Origin: Candidatus Poribacteria bacterium
Lineage (GTDB): Bacteria; Poribacteria; WGA-4E; PCPOR2b
Assembly: GCA_003635265.1 (NCBI GenBank)
Contig: PYIZ01000033.1
Coordinates: 165,846 to 229,845, forward strand
Reading direction: 5' to 3'
Length of the DNA stretch: 64,000 bases
The position numbers and the translations under genes were made by a program. The stretch's first letter is position 1. Each line of letters opens with the position of its first letter. Shown one piece after another: positions 1 through 8,105 of the stretch. The notes beneath the pieces were generated by a model. The model was not told the DNA's origin. It did not search any database and saw only the letters and a list, made by a program, of their open reading frames with translations.

Positions 1-2
1 CG

Positions 3-929
3 GTCAAATATGAGCAATATGAGTGGTGCAACGAATTAAATCAACGTGCTGCTCACAATGCGATTTACTTCAACTTTCAGAATGCTGTTAAGCGTTGGAA
101 GGCAGGTGAGAGTCGGTTTCCAAAGTTCAAGAAGCGTTCTGGTGGTCAAAGTTTCCAAGCAGACGCGGGTCGAGGCACAACTATTATCGAAGGACAGCGT
201 ATAAAACTACCTAAAATCGGTTGGGTTCGCATGTTCCAAACACTTCGACACCTCGGCCCTATCGTCAAAGTTGTCATCTCAAAGACTGCTAACCGTTGGT
301 TCGCTTCTATCACTGTAGATACATTTACAGATGATCCTATACCTGATATTCGACGCACACCCGTTGTTGGTGTTGATGTAGGTATCAAGCACCTTGCAGT
401 TACTTCCGAAGGTATCTATTACGAAAATCCAAAAGCCTTAAAACGTTATGAGCGGAAGCTAAAACGGTTGCAACGTCAGTTAAGCCGTCGAAACAAAGGC
501 AGTAGCAATTGGCGTAAAACCAAAGCCAAGATTGCCAAGCTACACTACCGTATCACCTGTATCCGACAAGATGCCCAACATAAGGCAACAACGGCTATCG
601 TCAACGGTGCAAGTCGTATCGGTATCGAGTCGCTCAACGTTGCTGGCATGTTAAAGAATCATAGACTTGCTAAAGCACTATCGGACGCTTCGTTGTCAAG
701 TTTTCTCACGATGCTTACATACAAAGCAGAACGGATAGGTGTTAAAATTGTAGAGGCAGACACCTTCTACCCGTCGAGTCAGACGTGCTCCGCTTGTGGG
801 GCAAAAGACAAAGACCTGTCACTATCGGATAGGACGTACCATTGCAGCGATTGTGGGCATACACAAGACAGAGACCTTAACGCTGCGATAAACCTCAGAA
901 CCGTCGCCATGGGACACACGGAGACTTAA
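3..929 (+). CDS. tnpB: TnpB-family RNA-guided nuclease/transposon accessory protein (5' end cut by window edge)
   Basis: The frame is open from the first bases of the window, so the N-terminus lies outside and 308 residues remain. The RuvC-like core is intact: the first Asp in GVDVGIKHLAVTS, the Glu in GIESLNVAGM and the last Asp in DRDLNAAINL. Between the last two is the four-cysteine zinc finger (CSACG ... CSDCG). These are the hallmarks of IS200/IS605- and IS607-type TnpB, which is now known to cut DNA guided by an RNA read from the element's 3' end. No transposase (tnpA) is visible, though one could lie upstream outside the window. The catalytic residues all look usable, so I would not call it a pseudogene. 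Confidence 0.93.
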   Translation, partial: VKYEQYEWCNELNQRAAHNAIYFNFQNAVKRWKAGESRFPKFKKRSGGQSFQADAGRGTTIIEGQRIKLPKIGWVRMFQTLRHLGPIVKVVISKTANRWFASITVDTFTDDPIPDIRRTPVVGVDVGIKHLAVTSEGIYYENPKALKRYERKLKRLQRQLSRRNKGSSNWRKTKAKIAKLHYRITCIRQDAQHKATTAIVNGASRIGIESLNVAGMLKNHRLAKALSDASLSSFLTMLTYKAERIGVKIVEADTFYPSSQTCSACGAKDKDLSLSDRTYHCSDCGHTQDRDLNAAINLRTVAMGHTET

Positions 930-993
930 AACGCTTGTGGAGATTTGGTAAGTCCTCACCTGCAACACGAGGCAAGAATCGTTGAAGCAGGAA
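930..993 (+). mobile_element. candidate right end / guide-RNA scaffold of the tnpB element
   Basis: The 84 bases between the tnpB stop and the next gene include a short hairpin (CCTC 954-957 pairing with GAGG 969-972) and the decamer GAAGCAGGAA at 984-993. In many tnpB elements the guide-RNA scaffold overlaps the 3' end of tnpB and ends near a motif of this type, followed directly by the guide. I infer that the element ends near 993, which would make the bases just downstream (in and before the thiolase leader) the guide segment. The boundary is not proven because the left end is outside the window. Confidence 0.35.
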
Positions 994-1013
994 GATAGCA
1001 TGGAGATAATACA

Positions 1014-2330
1014 ATGTCTACCAATCAGTCTATTAAGAATCCCAATGTTTCAACTTTGGGAGCAGTCAAAAAGGAACGAAAGTTAGAACGCTGTGTAGCA
1101 ATGGTCGGGGCTGGGATGTCAGCTTTCAATATGTTCAAGGATCGCGACTCAAAGGATCTGTTTGCCGAAGCCTTCGTTGAAATGAGCAATTCTGTAGATA
1201 AAGGACTCGATCCAGCTGACATTGATGCGCTGTACATCGGCAATTTTACAAACGACTTTTTCGCGCATCAGTCGCATTGGGGGGCGATCCTCTCGGATTC
1301 CCTTGGACTTGTTCCCAAACCGGCGACACGGATTGAGGGTGCATGTGCTTCAAGTGCACTCGCTTTTCGCGAGGGCGTTTTTGCTATCGCCTCCGGTTTC
1401 TACGATGTGGTCCTGGTCGGTGGTGTCGAAGATATGTCGAAAGGAAGCACCGAGACGGTCGCTGAAGGCTTGGCTTTGGCGGCAATCCCTTACGAGCGGA
1501 AGGCAGGTTTTACGTTTCCGGGCGTTTTCGGGGCGATCGCGACCGCATATTTTGAGAGATATGGTGCCTCCCGCGAAAATCTGATGGATATTACCATAAA
1601 GAGCCACGGCAATGCGCCGCTGAACCCGAAAGCGCAGTATAAAACCACGATTCGCGATATTATGGGGTCTAAGATTAAACGGGCGAAGGAGAAAGGCGGT
1701 GCTGTGCCAGATTGGAGCGATGAGAAGGATTTCCTGAGAGATCCAATCGCCAATCCTGCAATTGCTTGGCCCATGCACCTTTTCGATTGCTGTCCAATCA
1801 GCGATGGTGCGGCGTGCATCCTGTTGGTTGGGGAGGAACTGGCGAAGCACTTTACTGATGATCCGCTATATGTTGCTGGTATTGGTCAGGCAAGTGGACG
1901 GGGGCTTAATGCCGCTGATGATCTGACATATTTTGAAGCGACTCGATACGCTGCCAACGAGGCTTACGACATGTCTGGGTTGACGCCGGCGGACATTCAG
2001 TTTGCAGAGGTGCACGACTGCTTCTCGATTGCAGAGCTTCTGCACATTGAAGACCTCGGATTTTTTAAGCCGGGCGAAGGGTACAAAGCGGTGGCAGATG
2101 GCTTAACAAAATTAGATGGTGAGAAGCCGATTAACACGTCAGGAGGACTCAAGTGCAAGGGGCATCCTGTCGGCGCAACGGGTGCGGCACAGTTGATCGA
2201 GGTGTGGGAACAGTTGAGGCACAAGGCGGGAGATAGAGGTGTGCCAATCGACGATCTGCGCATCGGCGCCGCTCACAATTTGGGTGGGACCGGCGGCACC
2301 TGCACGTTTACCATTTTGGAAAGGAGATAG
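1014..2330 (+). CDS. thiolase family protein, SCP2 type (acetyl-CoA acetyltransferase-like)
   Basis: A 438-residue thiolase. The nucleophilic Cys is C111 in EGACASSA. The SCP2-thiolase signature HDCF lies in EVHDCFSIAELL, and GHPVGATG with His384 closes the active site, followed by the glycine-rich NLGGTGGTCTF near the C-terminus. Such enzymes cleave or form 3-ketoacyl-CoA in the cytoplasm. The start has a GGAG ribosome site eight bases upstream; about 27 residues precede the usual thiolase N-terminus (CVAMVGAGMS), so a later start is possible. The zinc-ribbon/OB-fold gene follows after two bases, the normal pairing for DUF35-assisted thiolases and aldolases acting on CoA esters. The substrate cannot be read from the sequence. 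Confidence 0.9.
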   Translation: MSTNQSIKNPNVSTLGAVKKERKLERCVAMVGAGMSAFNMFKDRDSKDLFAEAFVEMSNSVDKGLDPADIDALYIGNFTNDFFAHQSHWGAILSDSLGLVPKPATRIEGACASSALAFREGVFAIASGFYDVVLVGGVEDMSKGSTETVAEGLALAAIPYERKAGFTFPGVFGAIATAYFERYGASRENLMDITIKSHGNAPLNPKAQYKTTIRDIMGSKIKRAKEKGGAVPDWSDEKDFLRDPIANPAIAWPMHLFDCCPISDGAACILLVGEELAKHFTDDPLYVAGIGQASGRGLNAADDLTYFEATRYAANEAYDMSGLTPADIQFAEVHDCFSIAELLHIEDLGFFKPGEGYKAVADGLTKLDGEKPINTSGGLKCKGHPVGATGAAQLIEVWEQLRHKAGDRGVPIDDLRIGAAHNLGGTGGTCTFTILERR

Positions 2331-2332
2331 GT

Positions 2333-2758
2333 GTGGTGGACAGACCGATAAGCGACTATCAGTTTGAGCAGTTTCTGCAAGAAGAGAAACTAATGGGGGC
2401 ACAGTGTGTTGGGTGTGGTATGCTTTTTGTGCCGCCACGTGCTATATGCACCAAATGCCACGGCTCGGAGATGGAGTGGGTAGAAACAAAGGGCGAGGGG
2501 CAGCTAGTCGCCTTTACCTGTATCGCGATTGGACCTCCCGCAATGATCGCGGCGGGGTATGATCGGAACAATCCGTACTGTTCGGGAGCGGTCGAGTTGG
2601 CGGAGGGACCGCGGGTGGTTGCACAGATTGAAGGTGTTGACACACGTAACCCTGAAACGATAAAGATTGGAATGCCGGTGAAAGCCACCTTTTTGCGCCA
2701 CGGGGCAGATGAAGACCGAAAGACCGTCTTGGGGTTCACACCGGTTGACGAAAATTAA
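2333..2758 (+). CDS. Zn-ribbon / OB-fold (DUF35) acyl-CoA-associated protein
   Basis: A 141-residue protein. The N-terminal zinc ribbon has two Cys pairs (CVGCG and CTKCHG, around residues 25-45) and is followed by an OB-fold region. Proteins of this family bind thiolases or hydratases and help hold acyl-CoA; they are not catalytic alone. The GTG start sits two bases after the thiolase stop, with AAGGAG inside the end of the thiolase gene, so the two are translationally coupled and probably form a complex. Length is typical for the family. Confidence 0.88.
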   Translation: MVDRPISDYQFEQFLQEEKLMGAQCVGCGMLFVPPRAICTKCHGSEMEWVETKGEGQLVAFTCIAIGPPAMIAAGYDRNNPYCSGAVELAEGPRVVAQIEGVDTRNPETIKIGMPVKATFLRHGADEDRKTVLGFTPVDEN

Positions 2759-2805
2759 ACACTATCGGGATCTGTGTGCCCTACAATACGAGAAGGTAAG
2801 TCGCT

Positions 2806-4620
2806 GTGAATACATTTCGCCTTATCTCCTGCATGTTTCACATTCTGTTCTGCCTACTCTTTTTCCCGCTCGCTGTTGGCAATTCAGAGCAGCACGCTCC
2901 CGACGCCTCCGACAGTACCGAAAAACCCTACCTGATTCGCCAGATTACCTTTGACGGGATTGAACACCTAAATCGGAAGCAATTGACCAAGCTAATCGGT
3001 ATTGATGCTGGACAACCCTACCTTCCAGAGGAGATGACTGCCGCGCTCAATCGGGTGTTGGAAAAATACCGTGAAGACGGATATGTGTTTGCCTCGATTG
3101 AACCCGCAGTTGAAACCATTCCACCTGATCAGGTGCATGTTTGCCTCCACATCCATGAAGGAACACCGGTTCGCACAGGCGAGATTGTGATTGAAGGGAA
3201 TCACCTGCTTTCCACCGATGACCTCCGTCGCGCGCTCGGTTTGCGGGAGGGAGCCCCTTTCACCCATGCGGCTTTTGAGGATGGCATTGCCAAAGTCCTA
3301 ACTTTGTATAGTGAGCGTGGCTATCCCAAGGCGGAGATTGAACCGACTAATTTCCATCTATCGGAGGAACAGGGAACGGTTGACCTGCGTCTACACATTC
3401 GTGAGAGAAGCCAAATTCGGATTGGGGAGGTGAAGCTGACCGGTCTACAGAAGACGAAGCCTGAAGTGGTCCTCCGTGAGTTACCAGTGCAGGTGGGTGA
3501 CGTTTTTGATCAACGCAAAATCGATCAGAGTTTTCATCGCTTGGTGAACCTCGGATACTTTTACGAAGTCAGTCCATCCTTGCTTGAGGAAGGCAGGACA
3601 CCGGCGGAAGTTATTTTTAATGCGAAGGTAACGGAGGCGCGCACGGGCAGGTTTAGCGGTGTCATCGGTTATGCGCCGCCAACTACAGAATTTGAGGGTG
3701 CGCCGCAACTGACGGGTGTGATTGAAGCTACAGAGACCAACCTTTTGGGGACAGGGCGCGGGGCAAATTTCCTGTGGAAATCTGGCTTGCTTCGGACGTT
3801 AAGGATAGGTTATGTTGAACCGTGGGCGTTCGGAAAACCGATCAAAATCGGGGTCGAATACTCTCAAGTGAAGCAGAGAAACCAGTTTACCGATGCTGAG
3901 TCAAATGAAAATGCCGCATCAGTAACTATTGGTGCCCGTTTCCGACGGCTTTATGAAGGTTCCCTCGGGTTCTCGTATAAACAAATCGATCTTCCTGCGA
4001 GCAATGCCACTCTTTTTGCCACTTCGCCACCTATTGCTTCCCCGATTGTGGATGTGACGGACGCAGCAGCGCAAAGCGGTGTGAAGTATGGAATCACTTT
4101 AGGACTGACTCGCGATAGTAGGGATTACTTTCTAAACCCAACCCGTGGACGTCTTGACCACGTGGCGTTTGAGTTTTCACGAGGGGATTTCAAGCTGCGC
4201 AAACTGTGGGTCGATCTGCGGGGCTATTTCCCGACATGGCGTCGGCAGGTGATCGCTATCGGATTGCACGGTGCGGCAGCGTGGGGAAACAACATTCCGC
4301 CGACTGAACTCTTTTATCTCGGTGGGGCTAACACCTTGCGCGGTTACGACGAAGATTGGTTTTTTGGTCCTCGCCGCGTTTATGCGAACATAGAATACCG
4401 ACTGTTGGTGGGGCGTACATCGCAGTTCTTCGTCTTCACCGATTTGGGTGCGGTTACCCAAGTAGATCTGCCTACCGTTTTTGACCCGCTCCGGATAGGT
4501 TATGGATTCGGTATGCGGCTTGAATCAAAGGGTGGACTGCTACGGATGGATTACGGACTTGCCGAAGGACGCTCTGCTTTGGAAGGAAAAATCCATGTCA
4601 ATCTCGGAACCTCATTCTAA
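2806..4620 (+). CDS. outer-membrane assembly protein, Omp85 superfamily (TamA-like: three POTRA domains plus barrel)
   Basis: 604 residues. A GTG start follows AGAAGG. A signal peptide covers about residues 1-25 (hydrophobic core FHILFCLLFFPLAV). Three POTRA repeats follow (about 43-125, 127-203, 205-280), each opening with the strand pattern I-x-I-x-G. The remaining 300 residues form a 16-strand surface-antigen barrel. The conserved lid-loop motif is visible in NTLRGYDED, and the chain ends in Phe, as outer-membrane proteins do. BamA has five POTRA domains and TamA three, so the size fits TamA better. It would insert barrel proteins into the outer membrane. No tamB partner is next to it. Confidence 0.88.
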   Translation: MNTFRLISCMFHILFCLLFFPLAVGNSEQHAPDASDSTEKPYLIRQITFDGIEHLNRKQLTKLIGIDAGQPYLPEEMTAALNRVLEKYREDGYVFASIEPAVETIPPDQVHVCLHIHEGTPVRTGEIVIEGNHLLSTDDLRRALGLREGAPFTHAAFEDGIAKVLTLYSERGYPKAEIEPTNFHLSEEQGTVDLRLHIRERSQIRIGEVKLTGLQKTKPEVVLRELPVQVGDVFDQRKIDQSFHRLVNLGYFYEVSPSLLEEGRTPAEVIFNAKVTEARTGRFSGVIGYAPPTTEFEGAPQLTGVIEATETNLLGTGRGANFLWKSGLLRTLRIGYVEPWAFGKPIKIGVEYSQVKQRNQFTDAESNENAASVTIGARFRRLYEGSLGFSYKQIDLPASNATLFATSPPIASPIVDVTDAAAQSGVKYGITLGLTRDSRDYFLNPTRGRLDHVAFEFSRGDFKLRKLWVDLRGYFPTWRRQVIAIGLHGAAAWGNNIPPTELFYLGGANTLRGYDEDWFFGPRRVYANIEYRLLVGRTSQFFVFTDLGAVTQVDLPTVFDPLRIGYGFGMRLESKGGLLRMDYGLAEGRSALEGKIHVNLGTSF

Positions 4621-4919
4621 ACGAGTTGTCTTGACCTATTAGCTGTCAATGATAGCTATTGCCAGCGACGCTTCTTAGCAGCATCACGACAACTCTGCTC
4701 ATGAAGTGGCTGATGAATCATCACGTCAGTTCTCCTCTATCTGAAACGTGTAATTTCATTTTCGTCGGAGGTAAACTAGTCGCTTAATTCTGACGTTTTT
4801 AAATTTATATTATGTCTATGCCTTCTAGTGTCCTTTAAAGTGTAGACAGGAAATCGGTTCAATGTGCCAGTTTCAAACTTTTTAATCAAGGGTATTGATT
4901 GAATGATAAGGGGACTAAA
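4621..4919. other. gene-free spacer with a loose inverted repeat
   Basis: About 300 bases without a credible gene. GAGTTGTC (4623-4630) is matched by GACAACTC (4688-4695), with the smaller dyad TAGCT/AGCTA between them, directly after the Omp85 stop. There is no T-run, so it is not a standard terminator. The rest is AT-rich and probably holds the promoter of the following lipoprotein gene. Confidence 0.3.
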
Positions 4920-5867
4920 ATGAATTTCTCTAGTGCTTTGTTCAGGTTAAAAATGAAAACGAATAAAAAGTGTGTTGTCATGAAACCTCTAACCTTAAAT
5001 CAAACGGAATTTCAAAGATGGAAGCGGCTTTTCCTTTCGCCATCTATACTTTCTGGATTCATCATAGTGTTGTTAATTGGAAGCAGCGGGTGCGCTGACG
5101 GTATCGACGATATAGTGTCGCTAATTGGCGGGGGTGCTGATAGTATGGAGGTGGACAATAAGCTAAATGAGCCACTTATCATCGTCCACAATTCGTGTCT
5201 CGTTCCGCTCGATCCCTCAGAAGCCGAGATTCTAGCAGATAGGAGTTTGCGCCTCAAAAGTGATGAACTCTTGTTTGACCCGAAGGAGCGGGACGAACAC
5301 ATTGAGGAGATAGAGCGGATTTTGCCGCTCATTCGAGAGGCTTATCCGGAGATTGCGAACATTCCAGTAGGACGCACTCGTACCTTGGGTCAGTTAACCC
5401 TCTTTCTTGAGCCCGGATTGTATCAAACCCTAGCAGAAATTCTATCAACCGAAGAAGAGTTTGTCACCCTTAAGACGGGAAATGCTGAATTTGACGAGCT
5501 TAATTCCAGACTGAAGTTACAGGGTATCGCGTTAAATTCTCCACCATCAATTCTTACTTTTGCCAATTTGTGTTTTCCGGAATGGGTGAACATTGATGCG
5601 GCAAGCGACGCGTATTCGGCGGTAGAAGGTGTCCAGTACGTTGATTCTACTGTAATAGGGGATGGTCCGGATATCGTGACAACCAAAGAAGGTGGGAGAT
5701 GGTTTTTCATCTTTCGCGATGCGTGGGGCGATTGTCCCGCTGGATGCATCTCTCAAAAACTCTTTTTCTTTACGGTTACGGGAGATGAAGTCCAACAGAT
5801 TGCAGAAGATACGGCTTCCACCCTGTCGCCATTTCAGAAATTGCTCTTAACGCGGCCATGGTGGTAA
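4920..5867 (+). CDS. putative lipoprotein of unknown function with a WGDCPAGC motif
   Basis: 315 residues from the ATG preceded by AAGGGG; an upstream TTG at 4899 is in frame but has no ribosome site. A basic stretch is followed by one hydrophobic helix (about residues 43-55) that ends in GSSGC, so Cys58 is a plausible lipidation site. The long N-terminal part ahead of the helix is unusual for a lipoprotein, and a start at the Met of MKPLTLNQ (4980) would shorten it. The mature part is acidic. Near the C-terminus lies RWFFIFRDAWGDCPAGC, whose two Cys may form a disulfide. I do not recognise a characterised family. Confidence 0.6.
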   Translation: MNFSSALFRLKMKTNKKCVVMKPLTLNQTEFQRWKRLFLSPSILSGFIIVLLIGSSGCADGIDDIVSLIGGGADSMEVDNKLNEPLIIVHNSCLVPLDPSEAEILADRSLRLKSDELLFDPKERDEHIEEIERILPLIREAYPEIANIPVGRTRTLGQLTLFLEPGLYQTLAEILSTEEEFVTLKTGNAEFDELNSRLKLQGIALNSPPSILTFANLCFPEWVNIDAASDAYSAVEGVQYVDSTVIGDGPDIVTTKEGGRWFFIFRDAWGDCPAGCISQKLFFFTVTGDEVQQIAEDTASTLSPFQKLLLTRPWW

Positions 5868-6077
5868 TGGGTGTGAGATTTCGGAATTTGTCCAAGCCTA
5901 CCTATAGCCTCCGTGACGATTGGTGGTTATGGATATAGTTGCATAATTCACAATACCCAATTTGACCACAGATCGATTCCTTCCTTTTCCTCCTAATCTC
6001 CTATTCCTTTTCCTGCCTTCACTTTCACCCTCTTGACAAAAACGCTTGCAATTTATAAAATGTAGAACCTAGCAGCT

Positions 6078-6129
6078 CGTAGGGGTTGGGGTTCCCAACC
6101 CGTTGGAACGAAGGAACTTTGTCCCTACG
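6078..6129. repeat. GTAGG-flanked palindromic repeat in the 5868-6206 spacer
   Basis: Inside a 339-base gene-free stretch, CGTAGGG (6078-6084) pairs with CCCTACG (6123-6129). Within it GGGTTGGG (6083-6090) pairs with CCCAACCC (6094-6101) around a three-base loop. The bases TAGG directly before one arm recur at other palindromes in this window (29063 and 47473 region), which suggests a dispersed REP-like family. The remainder of the spacer is an AT-rich and pyrimidine-rich run with no gene that I can support. Confidence 0.6.
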
Positions 6130-6206
6130 ATTAGGTACTTATCGGAGATTACGGACACACTCCACATACACGCCCTAGCAAATCCCGGAAGGACGTAAGT
6201 CCTGAA

Positions 6207-7199
6207 ATGAGTAAACAACCTAGCAAGCAGATCGACCTCAACCAAGTCCGACGCCTCCTGATTCTCCGCATGGGGCCCCTCGGTGAAACGCTCCTGACGA
6301 CCCCCGTGGTTCGGGCATTGCGGCGACGTTTTCCAGAGGCATACATCGCTTACATGGTTGCACCGGGGCGTGAAGACCTCGTTTCCGAAAATCCAAATCT
6401 GGACGAGGTGATCACTTACAGCGTATCGATCCCCAAGCTAATTTATGAGATGGCGAAAAGGTCATTCCAGATGGTAGTGATCCTCCAGCCGACGTTTCGC
6501 CTTGTGATGCACACGTTCCTTTCACGCATCCCATTTCGGATCGGCTTTGAGACCAATTCGGGTAAGGGACGCTTGCTGCACGTCGCTGTTCCCAATAACA
6601 TTGATCAACACGAAACTACTAGATACCTTGACGTTGTGCGTGGTATTGGGATTGAACCGGATAGCGAGGAGCCTGAGATGTTTGTCAACCCATCGGCACA
6701 AGGATGGGCGGACGATCTCCTCACAGGGGCGGGTATTTCGCCGGATCAACCACTAATCGGCTTGAACCCCGGTTCAGGATCGGAATCTCGTCGTTGGTCA
6801 AAAGCTGGGTTCGCACAGGTGGGAGACCAGCTGCATGAAAAGTACAATGCCCAGATTTTTATCACCGCGGGTGATGCAGAGGGGTCCTTGCCTCACGATA
6901 TCGCGGATCTGATGTCCTGTTCACCGGTTATCCTCACAGGGATAACCCCGATGCAGCTCGGAGCGATACTCCAAAAGTGTCACCTCTATATCAGCAACGA
7001 TACGGGTCCAATGCACATGAGCACAGCGGTCAGAACTCCAACGATTGCGTTATTTGGTGCGTCAAACCCGCTGCAATGGGGACCACATTGGCATCCACAC
7101 ACGATAATCGCTCGTGCAAGTATGGAGGAGATTACTATCGAAGATGTGTTGGAGGCAGCAAATCTGTCACTATCTCGCCCTGATCTAAAAGAAAGATAG
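6207..7199 (+). CDS. glycosyltransferase family 9 (ADP-heptose:LPS heptosyltransferase-like)
   Basis: 330 residues with the two Rossmann-like halves of a GT-B enzyme. The N-terminal half starts RRLLILRMGPLGETLLTTP, which is the GT9 signature for the acceptor-binding strand and loop. The C-terminal half holds IGLNPGSGSESRRWS and NDTGPMHMSTAV, the donor-binding motifs of heptosyltransferases. The enzyme would add a sugar to lipopolysaccharide core or a similar surface glycan at the inner face of the inner membrane. It stands alone between a lipoprotein and a barrel gene; no waa cluster is visible, so the exact donor is open. Confidence 0.85.
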   Translation: MSKQPSKQIDLNQVRRLLILRMGPLGETLLTTPVVRALRRRFPEAYIAYMVAPGREDLVSENPNLDEVITYSVSIPKLIYEMAKRSFQMVVILQPTFRLVMHTFLSRIPFRIGFETNSGKGRLLHVAVPNNIDQHETTRYLDVVRGIGIEPDSEEPEMFVNPSAQGWADDLLTGAGISPDQPLIGLNPGSGSESRRWSKAGFAQVGDQLHEKYNAQIFITAGDAEGSLPHDIADLMSCSPVILTGITPMQLGAILQKCHLYISNDTGPMHMSTAVRTPTIALFGASNPLQWGPHWHPHTIIARASMEEITIEDVLEAANLSLSRPDLKER

Positions 7200-7253
7200 A
7201 GGTAGGAGTTCATAAACGGTTGAGGTCAAGGACTCAAGAATCCATCATACACT

Positions 7254-8093
7254 ATGCCTTACGCTGACGCCTTGCGTTTCACGTTTCACGTTTCACGTTT
7301 CACGCTCCTTGGGTTATTCCTTGCTGCTTGCCATGCCTTCCCCGCAACATTCCCGTTTGAAGAGGCGCGTCCGCTCTATGTTGGCGCGCGGGCTTTGGGT
7401 ATGGGCAATGCGTTTACAGCAATCGCTGATGATGCCACGGCAGGGTTCTGGAACCCCGCTGGATTGATACAGTGGCAGGGTGTAAAACTTTTTGGTGTCA
7501 ATAAGTTCCACAATCGATCGGACTACGGTTTCGATCCGAAAGGGATTGGATACGCCTATCGTGGGTATGGTCTGTTTTGGGGTAACAAGATCGCACTCGG
7601 TGTTGAATCGGGTACACCGGATTTTAACTACTATTCAGTGGCACGCCAGGTCCATCCGTATATTGCAGTCGGCGCGAGTCTGAAGTTCAAACGTAAGCAC
7701 CCAAGCGACTATTACCAATTTTTCGGTCATTCTCCCTCTTATGATCTCGGCCTGCTCGTCAAGCCACGTAACAATCTCCGATTCGGCTTGCTTGCGGGTC
7801 ACCTACCGGGTGAGCGTGGGATTCGCTGGCTTTCGCTCGGTACTGCATATCAGTGGAAAGACCTACTGTTTGCGGTCGATCTTGTGGCACCGCGAGGTCC
7901 CCTTAATGAAACGGGGCTTTACTACGGTATTGAGTGGAAAGTGCACCGTTTTGTTCGTCTGCGAGGTGGGCGGTCGGATCAGTGGTGGACGTTGGGGTTG
8001 GGATTCGAGTGGCGGTGGATACGAATCGACGTTGCCCGCATCTATGAACCTGACTTCACATCGGATTTTATCTCGGCAGAATTAATGTTTTGA
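7254..8093 (+). CDS. outer-membrane beta-barrel, PorV/UPF0164-like
   Basis: 279 residues. After a signal sequence (core LLGLFLAACHA, residues 18-28), the mature chain opens with ARALGMGNAFTAIADDATAGFWNPAGL, typical of PorV/FadL-like barrels, then alternating aromatic strands to the C-terminal Phe. LAAC also fits a lipobox, but a barrel would normally be cut after CHA or FPA. Residues 8-17 are encoded by a 4 x 7-bp tandem repeat (see the repeat entry), so the signal peptide appears to have been built from, or invaded by, repeat DNA. No clear ribosome site precedes the ATG, and the true start might be the TTG at codon 7. Confidence 0.75.
   Translation: MPYADALRFTFHVSRFTLLGLFLAACHAFPATFPFEEARPLYVGARALGMGNAFTAIADDATAGFWNPAGLIQWQGVKLFGVNKFHNRSDYGFDPKGIGYAYRGYGLFWGNKIALGVESGTPDFNYYSVARQVHPYIAVGASLKFKRKHPSDYYQFFGHSPSYDLGLLVKPRNNLRFGLLAGHLPGERGIRWLSLGTAYQWKDLLFAVDLVAPRGPLNETGLYYGIEWKVHRFVRLRGGRSDQWWTLGLGFEWRWIRIDVARIYEPDFTSDFISAELMF
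7275..7302 (+). repeat. 4 x CGTTTCA heptamer tandem repeat inside a signal-peptide coding region
   Basis: Four perfect copies of CGTTTCA run head to tail. Related units appear in non-coding positions at 12717-12737 and in both arms at 53758-53805, so this is a dispersed family in this genome. Here it lies within the start of the barrel gene and encodes residues 8-17. Confidence 0.85.
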
Positions 8094-8105
8094 AGGGAGT
8101 TGGTT

